Below are positions 9,021 to 17,162 of a stretch of 64,000 nucleotides of DNA, piece after piece. The DNA lies in the NCBI RefSeq assembly GCF_040195635.1, contig NZ_JBEFTX010000002.1, forward strand, positions 310,001 through 374,000, in the 5' to 3' direction. The position numbers were made by a program, and so were the translations under genes. How positions within the stretch are numbered: the first letter of the stretch is position 1; each line of letters opens with the position of its first letter. The notes under the pieces are model-generated. The model had not been told where the DNA came from. It worked only from the letters and a program-made list of their open reading frames with translations, and did not search any database. Source of the DNA: Thermasporomyces sp040195635 (lineage in GTDB: Bacteria; Actinomycetota; Actinomycetes; Propionibacteriales; Actinopolymorphaceae).

Positions 9021-9641
9021 TCAGGCGTCGTGCACTTCCGGAGTGCTGGGCCGAGGTGGGTCAGGAGCGGGCGGTACGGATGAACGGGAAGGATCCGGAC
9101 CTGCGCCTGCGCCTGTCCCCGCACCTGTCCCCGCGCCTCGTGAGGACTGGTGTTCGAGGTCGTCGGCAAGCCGGTTGAGCAGGCGTTCGAGCGTGTGAAG
9201 ATCGCCTTCCGGCCAGTCGGCGAGGGCGGCGTCGAGGTTCGCCCGACGGCGCGCGAACGCATCGTCGAGCACCTGGCGTCCGGCGTTCGTGACGGACAGA
9301 TGGGCCGCACGGCGATCGTCGGGATCGACGGTGCGCTGGAGATAACCCGAGGTCTCGAGCGCGCGGGCGTGCCGGCTCACCGTGGAGACGTCGAGCTGGA
9401 CCTGTTCGGCGAGGTCGGAGAGCCGCAGCGGTCCGGCACAGTTGACGGTGTAGAGGACGTACTGCAGTGCGGGCTCGATCGCGGTGGGTTGCGTCCGCTT
9501 GATCAGGCGGATCATCCGCATCAGGGCGACGAGGAGCGCCTCCGGCGTGTCACGCGGACGTTCGCGGGAGAGCCCGGGCCGGTCGGCGGCCGACGAGTGA
9601 ACTGCTTGCACCGTGCAAGTGTAGGTCGGTAGTTGCGTCAT
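9021..9641 (-). CDS. MarR-family transcriptional regulator
   Basis: 206 residues from the ATG at 9641. A winged helix-turn-helix lies around residues 65-130 (LRLSDLAEQVQLDVSTVSRH, then the wing DPDDRRAAHLSVT). The tail after residue 180 is Gly/Thr/Pro-rich. It is the first gene of a unit with the drug exporter and probably represses it and itself in a ligand-responsive way. Two matching inverted repeats lie at its 5' end. Because one falls inside the longest frame, the true start may be downstream (GTG at codon 11, or ATG at codon 39 or 41), leaving both sites in the promoter. Confidence 0.88.
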   Translation of the reverse strand: MTQLPTYTCTVQAVHSSAADRPGLSRERPRDTPEALLVALMRMIRLIKRTQPTAIEPALQYVLYTVNCAGPLRLSDLAEQVQLDVSTVSRHARALETSGYLQRTVDPDDRRAAHLSVTNAGRQVLDDAFARRRANLDAALADWPEGDLHTLERLLNRLADDLEHQSSRGAGTGAGTGAGAGPDPSRSSVPPAPDPPRPSTPEVHDA

Positions 9642-9645
9642 GCAA
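9605..9645. promoter_or_regulatory. Paired MarR operator sites
   Basis: CTTGCACCGTGCAAG (9605-9619) is a perfect 6-3-6 inverted repeat. TTGCGTCATGCAA (9633-9645) fits the same TTGCA-N3-TGCAA pattern with one change, and its centre is 27 bp away. They are probably autoregulatory sites. Confidence 0.65.
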
Positions 9646-9726
9646 GTATTACTTTACGAAGTGACGCTCGTGCGCCTCGTATCCAGCTGCGCCCAGCGGC
9701 CGGCGGGCTGCCCCCGGCGTTTCCCG

Positions 9727-9787
9727 TGATCATGATGGTGATCGTGAAAGAGAAAGGGGCGTATGTGACGAAAAACTTTCATGATCA
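9727..9787 (-). repeat. TGATCA-armed palindromic element, copy 1
   Basis: The arms TGATCGTGAA (9739-9748) and TTCATGATCA (9778-9787) enclose a 29-nt core. Read on the minus strand, the core begins AGTTTTTCGTCACATACGCC. A second TGATCA box at 9727 lies exactly 12 bp before the arm. The element sits between the end of the P450 gene and the start of marR. Confidence 0.8.
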
Positions 9788-9846
9788 TGAAATGGCGGTC
9801 CGGGCGAGCTCCACCGGCAGGCGGTGCTGGGCGGGGCAGTCGGCCG

Positions 9847-9907
9847 TGATCATGAAGGGAAAGCGGTGCTATGTGCCCAAAAACTCCCATGATCACGATC
9901 ATGATCA
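9847..9907 (-). repeat. TGATCA-armed palindromic element, copy 2
   Basis: The arms TGATCATGAA (9847-9856) and CCCATGATCA (9886-9895) enclose a 29-nt core, with an extra TGATCA at 9902, 12 bp beyond the arm box at 9890. The minus-strand core contains GGGCACATAGCACCG, close to copies 1 and 4. Confidence 0.8.
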
Positions 9908-9919
9908 CGGGGCGGAGGG

Positions 9920-11455
9920 TCAACGCTGGTGGAGGCTCATCCGGATGCCGTTCCTTGGTCGCAGGGTGACCGCCGGGCGTACGGCGACGACCTGATCAGG
10001 CAGGGTCTGCGCGGCCCACCGGCGGGCCAGCGTGGCGAGGACGAGGACGCCCTCCATCCACGCGAACGCCAAGCCGACGCAGATTCGCGACCCGATCCCG
10101 AACGGAAGGTACGCAGCGCGCGGCTGCCCCGGCGCGGCTTCGTCCCACCGGCCTTCGCGGGTGATCCATCGCTGGGGCCGGAACTCGAGAGGCGCGTTCC
10201 AGAACCGCGGATCCCGGTGGAGGACCCACTGGCTGGCCACGCACAGCGACCCCGCCGGTAGCGTCCAGCCGTCGAGCTCCAGATCGACGAGCGTACGCCG
10301 GCCGAGAATCCACGATGGTGGATAGAGCCGCAGGGCTTCGGCGAACACCGCCCTGGTCCGGGGCAACCGGTCCAGGTCGGCGGACGACAGGTCGTCCCGG
10401 TCGTACCCGTCCACCTCCTCATGAAGCCACGTGGCGACCTCGGGGTGTTCCGAGAGCAGCCACCACGTCCAGGTCAGCGCGGTCGCCGTGGTCTCGTGTC
10501 CGGCGAGCAGCAGCGTCATCACCTCGTCGCGGACGAGAGAGTCGTCGTCGATGCTCGTGAGGAGCGCCGACAGAAGGTCTGGTCCCGGAGGGGCCGCCCG
10601 GCGCTGGTCGATCAGCTGCCGGACCAGGTGGTCGAGCCGGTCGACGGCGGCGAAGAGGCCAGCCCGTCGGCGGGTGGGGAGCCGGAGCAGCAGGTCACTT
10701 CCCGGCAGGACGTGCCGTTGGAACCCGCGCAGAAGTACGCCGAGCGACTCGGCGACCGGCTTCGCGAGTTCGCGCAGGTCGGAGCCGAACAGGGCCCGCC
10801 CGACAATGGTGAGCGTAAGCCCCGACATCTCCTCTGCCATGTCAACGGTCGCGGGAGCGGGTGCGTTGGCGGCCGCTCCGACTGGCCCGCCGACCGGCGT
10901 GTCCACCGCTCCGTCGACCAGCCCGTCGAACTGCCCGTCGAACTGCCCGCCGACCGGACCGTGCGTCGGCCCGCCGACCGGAGTGTCGGCGGTCTCCTCG
11001 GCTGCCGGCCCGGCCCCGGAGAGGATCCGCCAACGGGCATCGTGCTCCAACGCGGCTGCGACCATCGTCTCCGCATACGCCGCCACCCGTCCGCCGTGCA
11101 TGGCCGGCTGGATGCGCCTTCGCTGCGCACGATGCAGTTCGCCCTCACTGGTCAGGAGGCCGTCGCCGAGGAGCATCCGGATCCGTTCGAGTGCGCGACC
11201 CTTCCGCGTGGAGCGGCCGTGGACGACGAACAGTTCGTGGACCAGATCGGGGTGGCCGAGGACGTAGACGTGCTCGCGCCCCAGCCGGAGGTGGGCGACC
11301 CGCGGATGCCGCGCGGTGACGCGGGTGAGGTAGTCGGTCGGGGAGCCGCTGGCGAGCAGGCCTGCATAGAGCAAAACGCCGTGTGGTCCTGGTGGCCGGG
11401 CGATCCGCATGACTTGTTTGTACGCCCGTACCGCGCGCCTCTTCCACACCGCCAC
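9920..11455 (-). CDS. Cytochrome P450
   Basis: 511 residues with a GTG start; an ATG at 11410 is possible. Heme mono-oxygenase: the I-helix reads AGHETTA, the K-helix ExxR reads EALR, and the heme loop is FGIGSRICVG with the axial cysteine at 459. There is no membrane anchor or fused reductase, so it should use separate ferredoxin partners, none of which is nearby. A Gly/Asp/Pro-rich insertion of about 45 residues, roughly residues 155-200, interrupts the helical region before the I-helix and looks like repeat expansion. The substrate is unknown. It is divergent from threonine ammonia-lyase. Confidence 0.9.
   Translation of the reverse strand: MAVWKRRAVRAYKQVMRIARPPGPHGVLLYAGLLASGSPTDYLTRVTARHPRVAHLRLGREHVYVLGHPDLVHELFVVHGRSTRKGRALERIRMLLGDGLLTSEGELHRAQRRRIQPAMHGGRVAAYAETMVAAALEHDARWRILSGAGPAAEETADTPVGGPTHGPVGGQFDGQFDGLVDGAVDTPVGGPVGAAANAPAPATVDMAEEMSGLTLTIVGRALFGSDLRELAKPVAESLGVLLRGFQRHVLPGSDLLLRLPTRRRAGLFAAVDRLDHLVRQLIDQRRAAPPGPDLLSALLTSIDDDSLVRDEVMTLLLAGHETTATALTWTWWLLSEHPEVATWLHEEVDGYDRDDLSSADLDRLPRTRAVFAEALRLYPPSWILGRRTLVDLELDGWTLPAGSLCVASQWVLHRDPRFWNAPLEFRPQRWITREGRWDEAAPGQPRAAYLPFGIGSRICVGLAFAWMEGVLVLATLARRWAAQTLPDQVVAVRPAVTLRPRNGIRMSLHQR
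10885..10995 (-). repeat. Low-complexity coding insertion in the P450
   Basis: Degenerate 12-15 bp units (GTCGAACTGCCC-like) encode GGPTHG, GGQFDG and VDTPVGG stretches. They fall outside the conserved P450 motifs and so are probably a surface loop. Confidence 0.6.
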
Positions 11456-11559
11456 TCCGGTCCGACGCGGTTCGGGTCATACGCCCCTAGGTACGGCGAG
11501 CGAGGGCGGCTCGCCCGACTGCCGCAGAACCAACGCCGCGGAGTGCGAGACTGCCGGAC

Positions 11560-12783
11560 ATGACTCCGGGACCGCTCGAGCTGGCGGCAATCTATGACGA
11601 GATCACCCGTGCGGCGCACACGCTGGACGGAGTCGCCCGGACAACGCCGATGGAAGGATCGCGTTGGCTGTCGGACCGGGTGGGTGGGCCGGTCCAGCTG
11701 AAGTGCGAGAACCTCCAGCGGGCGGGTTCGTTCAAGATCCGTGGTGCATACGTCCGCATCGCCCGGCTGGCGGCTGCCGAACGCGCGCGGGGTGTGGTCG
11801 CTGCGAGTGCCGGCAATCACGGCCAGGGTGTCGCGCTGGCGGCGAGCCTGCTCGACACGGCGGCAACGGTGTTCATGCCGTTGGGCGCGCCGATCCCGAA
11901 GGAGGAGGCGACCCGCTCCTACGGTGCTGAGGTCCGTTTCGTCGGGCACACGGTGGACGAGGCGTTGCGGGCGGCGCGGGCGTTCGCCGATGAGACAGGT
12001 GCTGTGCTCATTCATCCGTTCGACCACCCGGATGTCGTGGCCGGTCAGGGAACACTCGGCCTGGAGATCGTCGAGCAGTGCCCGGATGTTGCGACGGTCC
12101 TCGTCCCGGTCGGTGGCGGTGGGCTCGTGGCCGGGGTCGCGGCAGCCCTGGCGGGAAGCGGGTCGGCGGCGCGGGTGGTGGGGGTGCAGGCGGCGGGCGC
12201 GGCGGCGTACCCGATCTCGCTCGCGGCCGGCCATCCGGTCGCAGTCCCGCACATGGCGACGATGGCGGACGGAATCGCGGTGGGGTGTCCGGGTGTGATG
12301 CCGTTCGACCTGGTACGCCGCTACGTCTCCGACATCGTGACCGTCTCGGAGGAGTCGCTGTCGCGCTCCCTGCTCCTGCTGCTCGAACGCGCCAAGCTGC
12401 TGGTCGAGCCGGCGGGAGCCGCCGGAGTCGCGGCCCTACTGGACTCGCCGGCTGCGTACGAGCCGCCCGTCGTGGCGGTCCTGTCCGGCGGAAACGTCGA
12501 TCCGCTGCTGCTCATGCGGGTCGTACGCCATGGCATGGCGGCGGCGGGGCGCTATCTGTCGATCCGGGTCCGCGTGCCCGACCAACCGGGTGGCCTCGCG
12601 GCCCTGCTGAACGAACTCGCGGCCGCGGAGGCGAACGTGCTCGACGTCATCCACGAGCGGACGTCGGCGAGCCTGCATCTCGGCGAGGTGGAGGTGGCGC
12701 TTCAGGTGGAGACGCGAGGGAATCACCATCGTGAGGAGATCCTCGACCGTCTGCGCAAAGCAGGGTACCCAGTCACGTTTTAG
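11560..12783 (+). CDS. ilvA: Threonine ammonia-lyase with ACT domain
   Basis: 407 residues. PLP-dependent deamination of threonine to 2-oxobutanoate, the entry step to isoleucine. The PLP lysine is K59 in SFKIRGA, the glycine-rich phosphate loop reads PVGGGGLVAG, and the SAGNHGQGVA segment is typical of the fold. A single C-terminal ACT-type domain occupies about residues 325-405. The size fits the TdcB/short IlvA class, so the enzyme may be biosynthetic or catabolic. It is divergent from the P450 with about 100 bp between them, and no other isoleucine gene is nearby. Confidence 0.9.
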   Translation: MTPGPLELAAIYDEITRAAHTLDGVARTTPMEGSRWLSDRVGGPVQLKCENLQRAGSFKIRGAYVRIARLAAAERARGVVAASAGNHGQGVALAASLLDTAATVFMPLGAPIPKEEATRSYGAEVRFVGHTVDEALRAARAFADETGAVLIHPFDHPDVVAGQGTLGLEIVEQCPDVATVLVPVGGGGLVAGVAAALAGSGSAARVVGVQAAGAAAYPISLAAGHPVAVPHMATMADGIAVGCPGVMPFDLVRRYVSDIVTVSEESLSRSLLLLLERAKLLVEPAGAAGVAALLDSPAAYEPPVVAVLSGGNVDPLLLMRVVRHGMAAAGRYLSIRVRVPDQPGGLAALLNELAAAEANVLDVIHERTSASLHLGEVEVALQVETRGNHHREEILDRLRKAGYPVTF

Positions 12784-12849
12784 TAAGTGATCTTGATGAT
12801 CTATAAAATCGCCCTTGACAGTTGCCGTAGTGGCGGGTGAGATCAAGGT

Positions 12850-14007
12850 ATGTCTGAGCACACACCCCACGATTCAGAGGGCACATCCGCCGACCCGTGG
12901 GCGGAGGCGACCGATGAGGTACGCCCCGGCCAGGGCGCGGCCACTCCGGCCGAGGCGGACGCGGACCAGCGCAGCGAGAAGGCGGCGCGGTCCGGTGAGA
13001 AGGCCGCGCGGTCCGGTGAGAAGGCCGCGCGGTCTGGCGAGAAGGCCGCCAGGGTAGCCGACGAGGCAGCGCGTACGGCTGACCAGATGGGCCGCAAGGC
13101 CGGCGAGGCGGCACGCTCGGTAGGTGAAGCGCGTTCGGGTGGCGACGCGGCCCGAGCAGCCGCAGGCGGCGGGACGAGTGTGACACCCGAAGGTTCGGTG
13201 CGCGCCATCCTCGCCGAGGTGGCCGCCGGGAAGCTGACCCCCGAGCAGGCCGCCCCGTTGATCGATGCCGCCCGGGAGCCCGGCGACGCCGCTACAGCCA
13301 CGGGCGACGCGGGCGCGACAGAGGCAACCGACGCCGGTCGTGAGGACGCAGGTGAGACGGCCGTACCGGTCGCCGCAACGATCACCCGGCTCCGGGTGCG
13401 CGCAGTCGGGCGGCGGGTGCGCATCATCGGCGAACCGTTCGTCTCGACCGTGGCCGTCGACGGCCCCCATGTCGTACGTCAGGAAGGCGACACGCTGGTC
13501 GTCACAAGCGAGGGGGAGTTCGGCGCGTCCATCGACGGATTCACCCTGATGCGGAGCCGTAACCTGCGCGACGTGCAGGAGCGGGTCTTCGACATCGGTC
13601 GCGAGCTGTCCGTCCGTGTCAACCCGAGCATGACGGTGGAGGTCGAGGTCACCGCCGGAAGCGTCAACGCCGAACGCCTCCCCGGTCTCGAACAGGTGCG
13701 CGTCACCGCAGGGTCGGCACGCGTCCGCGACGTCGACGGCCCGATCGACCTGTTGGTCCAGGCAGGATCGGCGCAGGTCGAGGGCAAGATCACCAAGGGT
13801 CGGTCGCGGCTGCGGGCCGAGTCGGGTTCGTTGCAGCTGCGGTTGCTGCCTGGGTCGAGTGTGCGGGTGCGTCCCGACGTCCAACTCGGGCGGGTGCAGT
13901 GGGAGCCTCCGGGCAAGGACCGCGAGGAGCACATCGTCGGTCTCGGTGACGCGGTACTCAACCTCGAGGTCGTGATGGGCACGGCGACCGTGAAAGAGGC
14001 GCCGTGA
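12850..14007 (+). CDS. DUF4097-type beta-repeat protein with SHOCT-like segment
   Basis: 385 residues with no signal peptide or transmembrane helix. The N-terminus is low complexity with SGEKAAR heptads. Residues about 117-140 (VRAILAEVAAGKLTPEQAAPLI) resemble the short C-terminal oligomerisation helix pair of SHOCT-like proteins. The C-terminal 200 residues form repeated short beta-strands (VTAGSV, VTAGSA, VQAGSA, AESGS) typical of DUF4097/YvlB beta-helical domains. It overlaps the DUF2089 gene by 4 bp, a pairing also seen in firmicutes. Function is unknown; an envelope-stress role is only suggested by distant relatives. Confidence 0.75.
   Translation: MSEHTPHDSEGTSADPWAEATDEVRPGQGAATPAEADADQRSEKAARSGEKAARSGEKAARSGEKAARVADEAARTADQMGRKAGEAARSVGEARSGGDAARAAAGGGTSVTPEGSVRAILAEVAAGKLTPEQAAPLIDAAREPGDAATATGDAGATEATDAGREDAGETAVPVAATITRLRVRAVGRRVRIIGEPFVSTVAVDGPHVVRQEGDTLVVTSEGEFGASIDGFTLMRSRNLRDVQERVFDIGRELSVRVNPSMTVEVEVTAGSVNAERLPGLEQVRVTAGSARVRDVDGPIDLLVQAGSAQVEGKITKGRSRLRAESGSLQLRLLPGSSVRVRPDVQLGRVQWEPPGKDREEHIVGLGDAVLNLEVVMGTATVKEAP
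12985..13047 (+). repeat. 21-bp coding minisatellite
   Basis: Three near-identical 21-bp units encode SGEKAAR after a first diverged copy. This is the longest-period member of the coding minisatellites in this window. Confidence 0.8.
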
Positions 14008-14444
14008 CGGGATCCCATGCGTACGGGCATGGCGGGTCTGGGATCCCGGAGTACCGGCCACCACGTGACTGTCCGGTCTGTGGCGCGGGCCTGCAGGTCA
14101 CCCGGCTGGGCTGCGGGTCGTGCGGAAGCGAGCTCTCCGGCGTCTTCGAATCGTGCGGCTTCTGCGGTCTCACCGACGCCGAGCGTTCGGTGTTGCAGGT
14201 GTTCCTGGTCTCCCGCGGCAACATGCGAGAGGTCGAACGGCACCTCGGGGTGAGCTATCCGACGGCCCGCCAGCGGTATGCCGACCTGCTCACCAAGCTG
14301 GGTCTGGAGCCGGCCCCGGCCGCTGCCGGTGGTGCCGCCGAGGCTGCTCAGGCCGGGCACAGCCGCGAAGAGGTCCTCGCCAGTCTGGCGAGAGGCGACA
14401 TCGACGTCGACACCGCAGCGCTGCAGCTCCGCGACGCTGGCTGA
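14004..14444 (+). CDS. DUF2089 zinc-ribbon/HTH protein
   Basis: 146 residues starting at a GTG that overlaps the preceding stop by 4 bp (GTGA), so the two are translationally coupled. It has the CPVCG (C23, C26) and CGSCG zinc knuckles, an additional CGFCG pair, and the family segment VSRGNMREVERHLGVSYPTARQRYADLL, a helix-turn-helix. The C-terminal SREEVLASLARGDIDVDTAALQL is another SHOCT-like pair matching the one in its partner. It is probably a DNA-binding regulator acting together with the DUF4097 protein. Confidence 0.85.
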   Translation: MTGSHAYGHGGSGIPEYRPPRDCPVCGAGLQVTRLGCGSCGSELSGVFESCGFCGLTDAERSVLQVFLVSRGNMREVERHLGVSYPTARQRYADLLTKLGLEPAPAAAGGAAEAAQAGHSREEVLASLARGDIDVDTAALQLRDAG

Positions 14445-14504
14445 TCAACCGCGGCCGGCCGGTCGGCGCCGGCGTCGTCCCGGTCAGTGCGGCGGCACCC
14501 TGTG

Positions 14505-14624
14505 AATGACCACGTTGGGCATGCCACTTGTCATTGAATGACCACGTTGAGCGTGCCATTTGTCGTTGGACAGGTGTCGACGCCTGTTCCGGGGTCGACA
14601 GGCATGCTCAACGTGGTCATTTGC
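14505..14624. repeat. Intergenic repeat family: two direct copies and one inverted copy
   Basis: A unit beginning AATGACCACGTTGRGCRTGC occurs at 14505-14532 and 14537-14564, and inverted at 14601-14624. Between them, TGTCGAC and GTCGACA form a further inverted pair. The arrangement can fold into a long hairpin downstream of the DUF2089 gene and may act as a terminator. Confidence 0.75.
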
Positions 14625-14629
14625 CGAAG

Positions 14630-14790
14630 GTCGGGCGCAGCGGTCCGGAGCGCGGCGAGAGTCGGGCGCAGCGGTCCGGAGCGCGGCGAGAGTCGGGCGC
14701 AGCGGACCCGAGGGCGGCGAGGCTCCGGCGTGGCCAGCTCAGGCGCAGCGGACCAGGGCGGCGTAGCGAGGCGCAGGCGCGTCTTACGAC
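14630..14790. repeat. Tandem repeat of about 31 bp downstream of greA
   Basis: Roughly three copies of a 31-bp unit containing GTCGGGCGCAGCGGTCCGGA decay towards the end of greA. Together with the element at 14505 they fill the 360-bp gap from 14445 to 14804, where I see no gene. Confidence 0.7.
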
Positions 14791-14804
14791 GTCAAAGGAC
14801 GCGA

Positions 14805-15314
14805 TCAGGCGCCGAACGGTACGGCGTCGACGATCTCGACCGCGAGCTTGCGGCCGCTGGGGGCTTTGTACGTCGCCTTGTCGCCCTTGCGCTTGCCGCT
14901 GATCGCGGAGCCGAGCGGTGACTGTGGCGAGTAGACCTCGAGGTCGACGGAGTCGTCGAGGGCGAGGAGCTCACGCGAGCCGAGGATGAACGTCTCGGTG
15001 TCGTCGTCCCCTTCGAACCGGATCGTCACCTTCATCCCGGGCTCGACGATCCCGTCGTCGGGCGGGGTGTTGCCGACCCGCGCCCGGCGCAGCATGTCCT
15101 GGAGCTTGCGGATCTGGGCCTCGGTCTTGCCCTGTTCCTCCTTGGCGGCGTGGTATCCACCGTTTTCGCGCAGGTCGCCCTCGTCACGGGCCTCGCCGAT
15201 CTTGCGGGAGAGTTCCGCTCGCACAGTGCCCGTGAGATGGTCGAGCTCCGCCCTGAGACGGTCGTAGGCCTCTTGGGTGAGCCAGATGACGTTCTCGTCG
15301 GTCGACTGCGTCAC
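14805..15314 (-). CDS. greA: Transcription elongation factor GreA
   Basis: 169 residues, a normal GreA length. It rescues backtracked RNA polymerase by stimulating transcript cleavage in the secondary channel. The coiled-coil tip carries the acidic pair in DEGDLREN followed by GGYHAAKEEQ, and the C-terminal FKBP-like domain runs from about residue 90 (SPQSPLGSAISGKRKGD). The GTG start is preceded by GAGGAG at 15326-15331. It is divergent from mca, as in M. tuberculosis, and marks the conserved actinobacterial backbone. Confidence 0.95.
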   Translation of the reverse strand: MTQSTDENVIWLTQEAYDRLRAELDHLTGTVRAELSRKIGEARDEGDLRENGGYHAAKEEQGKTEAQIRKLQDMLRRARVGNTPPDDGIVEPGMKVTIRFEGDDDTETFILGSRELLALDDSVDLEVYSPQSPLGSAISGKRKGDKATYKAPSGRKLAVEIVDAVPFGA

Positions 15315-15349
15315 GGTCTGTCGCTCCTCGATCGTGGGGACATATCGGC

Positions 15350-15367
15350 ATCCCGGAATGCCGGGAT
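15350..15367 (-). promoter_or_regulatory. Hairpin in the greA leader
   Basis: ATCCCGG and CCGGGAT pair around an AATG tetraloop, just upstream of the greA ribosome binding site. It is a possible leader structure or operator, and only suggestive. Confidence 0.35.
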
Positions 15368-15566
15368 ATCCCGCGGATGTTGTCAGTGCGTGTCCGGAAG
15401 AGTGCGGACTGACCTATGAGGCTAACAACGCCGAACCCATCCGGCCATTCTGGGCGCGCCGTTGACCAAGGGCGGTGTCCGTGTCGTCGGTGGCGTCGGC
15501 GACCATGGTGCCGGCGCGTCCGCTGCCAGACCCAGTGTGACTCGCGGGTCCACCATGTGATCCGCG

Positions 15567-15608
15567 GCCCCACCCGTGGGCCCCGACCCGAGGCCCACCC
15601 GTGGGCCT
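15567..15608. promoter_or_regulatory. Two tandem GCCCAC-CC-GTGGGC palindromes
   Basis: AGGCCCACCCGTGGGCCT (15591-15608) is a perfect 8-2-8 inverted repeat, and an imperfect copy lies about 24 bp upstream. Both sit in the 354-bp greA/mca divergent region (15315-15668), which holds no gene. They are candidates for regulator sites or mca leader hairpins. Confidence 0.45.
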
Positions 15609-15668
15609 CGCCCACCGGTTCGCCACCGCTGGCCCGCATGTGGCCACCAGACGGAGGAGAAGACCACG

Positions 15669-16610
15669 GTGCCATCGACAGCACCCGACGAGTTGCGGCT
15701 CATGCATGTCCACGCCCATCCCGACGACGAGTCGAGCAAGGGTGCCGCCAGCACCGCACGGTACGTCGCGGAAGGCGTCGACGTTCTCGTGGTGACCTGC
15801 ACTGGCGGCGAACGCGGCTCGATCCTCAATCCTGCGATGGACCGCCCGGAGGTCCTCGCCAACCTCGCCGACATCCGCCGCCAGGAGATGGACCGGGCGC
15901 GCGAGATCCTCGGGATCGACCAGGCGTGGCTGGGCTTCGTCGACTCGGGTTTTCCCGACCGCGACAATCCGGAGCCGTTGCCGGACGATTGCTTCGCGGC
16001 GACGCCTCTCGAGGACGCGGCCGCCCCGCTGGTGAAGGTGATGCGCGAGTTCAAGCCGCACGTCGTGACGACGTACGACGAGAACGGCGGATACCCGCAC
16101 CCGGACCACATCATGTGTCACAAGGTCACCATCGCGGCCTGGGAGGCGGCCGGGGACCCGGACGCCTATCCCGAGGCAGGCGACCCCTGGCAGCCGCTCA
16201 AGCTGTACTACCACCACTCGTTCCACCGCGAGCGTACGAAGGCGCTGCACGACGAGATGGTGCGGCGCGGTCTGGAATCCCCTTATGCCGACCGGCTCAA
16301 GGACTGGAAGCCCGACCCGGCACACGCCGCCCGGGTCACGACCCGGGTGCCGTGCGGTGACTACTTCGCCGTACGCGACAAGGCGTTGCTCGCCCATGCC
16401 ACGCAGATCGACCCGAACGGGGCCTGGTTCGCCTGCCCGCACGAGGCGCATGTGGCCGCCTGGCCCACCGAGGACTTCGAGCTGGCCCGCAGCCTCGTCG
16501 AGTCGCCGGTGCCGGAGGACGACCTCTTCGCGGGAATACGGACGCCGGTGGCCTCGACCGGCGGCGCCGACGGTCGGGGTGCGGCCGAGTCGTGCGGTGC
16601 ATCTGACTAG
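15669..16610 (+). CDS. mca: Mycothiol S-conjugate amidase
   Basis: 313 residues from a GTG preceded by GGAGGAG at 15653-15660; the upstream extension of the frame has no such support. Zinc amidase that cleaves mycothiol S-conjugates to a mercapturic acid and GlcN-Ins during detoxification. The metal motif HAHPDDE (H17, D20) and the later PHPDH (H147) are present, with the LmbE-fold TCTGGERG segment. The length and the neighbours (greA upstream, small membrane protein downstream) favour Mca over the related MshB deacetylase. Confidence 0.92.
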   Translation: MPSTAPDELRLMHVHAHPDDESSKGAASTARYVAEGVDVLVVTCTGGERGSILNPAMDRPEVLANLADIRRQEMDRAREILGIDQAWLGFVDSGFPDRDNPEPLPDDCFAATPLEDAAAPLVKVMREFKPHVVTTYDENGGYPHPDHIMCHKVTIAAWEAAGDPDAYPEAGDPWQPLKLYYHHSFHRERTKALHDEMVRRGLESPYADRLKDWKPDPAHAARVTTRVPCGDYFAVRDKALLAHATQIDPNGAWFACPHEAHVAAWPTEDFELARSLVESPVPEDDLFAGIRTPVASTGGADGRGAAESCGASD

Positions 16611-16748
16611 GGCCTAGGGCGGAGACACGCCTTGTGCGCAGGAGACCGGGACCTGCGTCGGCGGCTGCTGGTGAGGGCTCCGGCCGCGAGGTACACGATG
16701 GTGTCAGGGATGTTCCTGTTCCACGACCGGGAAGGATCAACACAACCC

Positions 16749-17090
16749 ATGCCGTCCGTTCAGCCGCTCGGAGTCCTGGCCGCTGCGCCACGTGATCCGA
16801 GCCAGTGGGTCGGGCCGGGCCTGCTCGGTTTCGTCGTGATCGTGTCGATTGGTGTGGCGACCTTCCTGCTCTGGCGCAACATGAACAAGCAGCTTCGCAG
16901 GGTCAAGTTCGAGGAACGCCCAGGTCGGAGCGGTCGAGGTGCGCCGTCGTCTTCGGCACTCCCGGACGGGTCTCCCGCGTCCGCAGCCGACACGTCCGAC
17001 CAGGGAAGCGGCGGGCACGCCGCAGAGTCCACGGCCGCAGAGGGCACGGCCGGGGATTCGCAGGAGTCCACGGGTACCGCCGATCGCTGA
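16749..17090 (+). CDS. Small single-pass membrane protein downstream of mca
   Basis: 113 residues from the ATG at 16749 with AAGGA upstream at a long spacing. One helix lies near residues 20-42 (VGPGLLGFVVIVSIGVATFLLW), followed by a basic NMNKQLRRVKF stretch and a disordered Ser/Gly/Ala tail. Its position after mca and its architecture match the Rv1083-type protein of mycobacteria. It is probably co-transcribed with mca. Function is unknown. Confidence 0.75.
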   Translation: MPSVQPLGVLAAAPRDPSQWVGPGLLGFVVIVSIGVATFLLWRNMNKQLRRVKFEERPGRSGRGAPSSSALPDGSPASAADTSDQGSGGHAAESTAAEGTAGDSQESTGTADR

Positions 17091-17139
17091 CGTCGTCCGC
17101 GGGACCTCGCGACGCCGCATGACCTTGACGTGACCCCGT

Positions 17140-17162
17140 CATGACGTCACTATGACGTCATG
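17140..17162. promoter_or_regulatory. Perfect 10-3-10 palindrome over the MFS start
   Basis: CATGACGTCA and TGACGTCATG flank a CTA spacer. The last ATG of the palindrome is the predicted start codon and no ribosome binding site precedes it, so the transcript may be leaderless with an operator covering its 5' end. Confidence 0.6.

Noticed and set aside
7286..9178. A 630-codon open frame antisense to the drug exporter and marR
   Set aside because: Its composition is typical of an antisense shadow in high-GC DNA (Arg/Asp/Glu/His rich), it spans two real genes, and it lacks a ribosome binding site or domain.
9642..9919. Insertion-sequence remnant between P450 and marR
   Set aside because: No transposase fragment is visible; the gap is explained by two palindromic elements.
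14290..14559. Small minus-strand gene at the end of DUF2089
   Set aside because: It consists of the AATGACCACGTTG repeat read through into antisense of a real gene.
15576..15668. Upstream start for mca
   Set aside because: The extension runs through GC-rich palindromes and has no ribosome binding site; GGAGGAG directly precedes the GTG at 15669.
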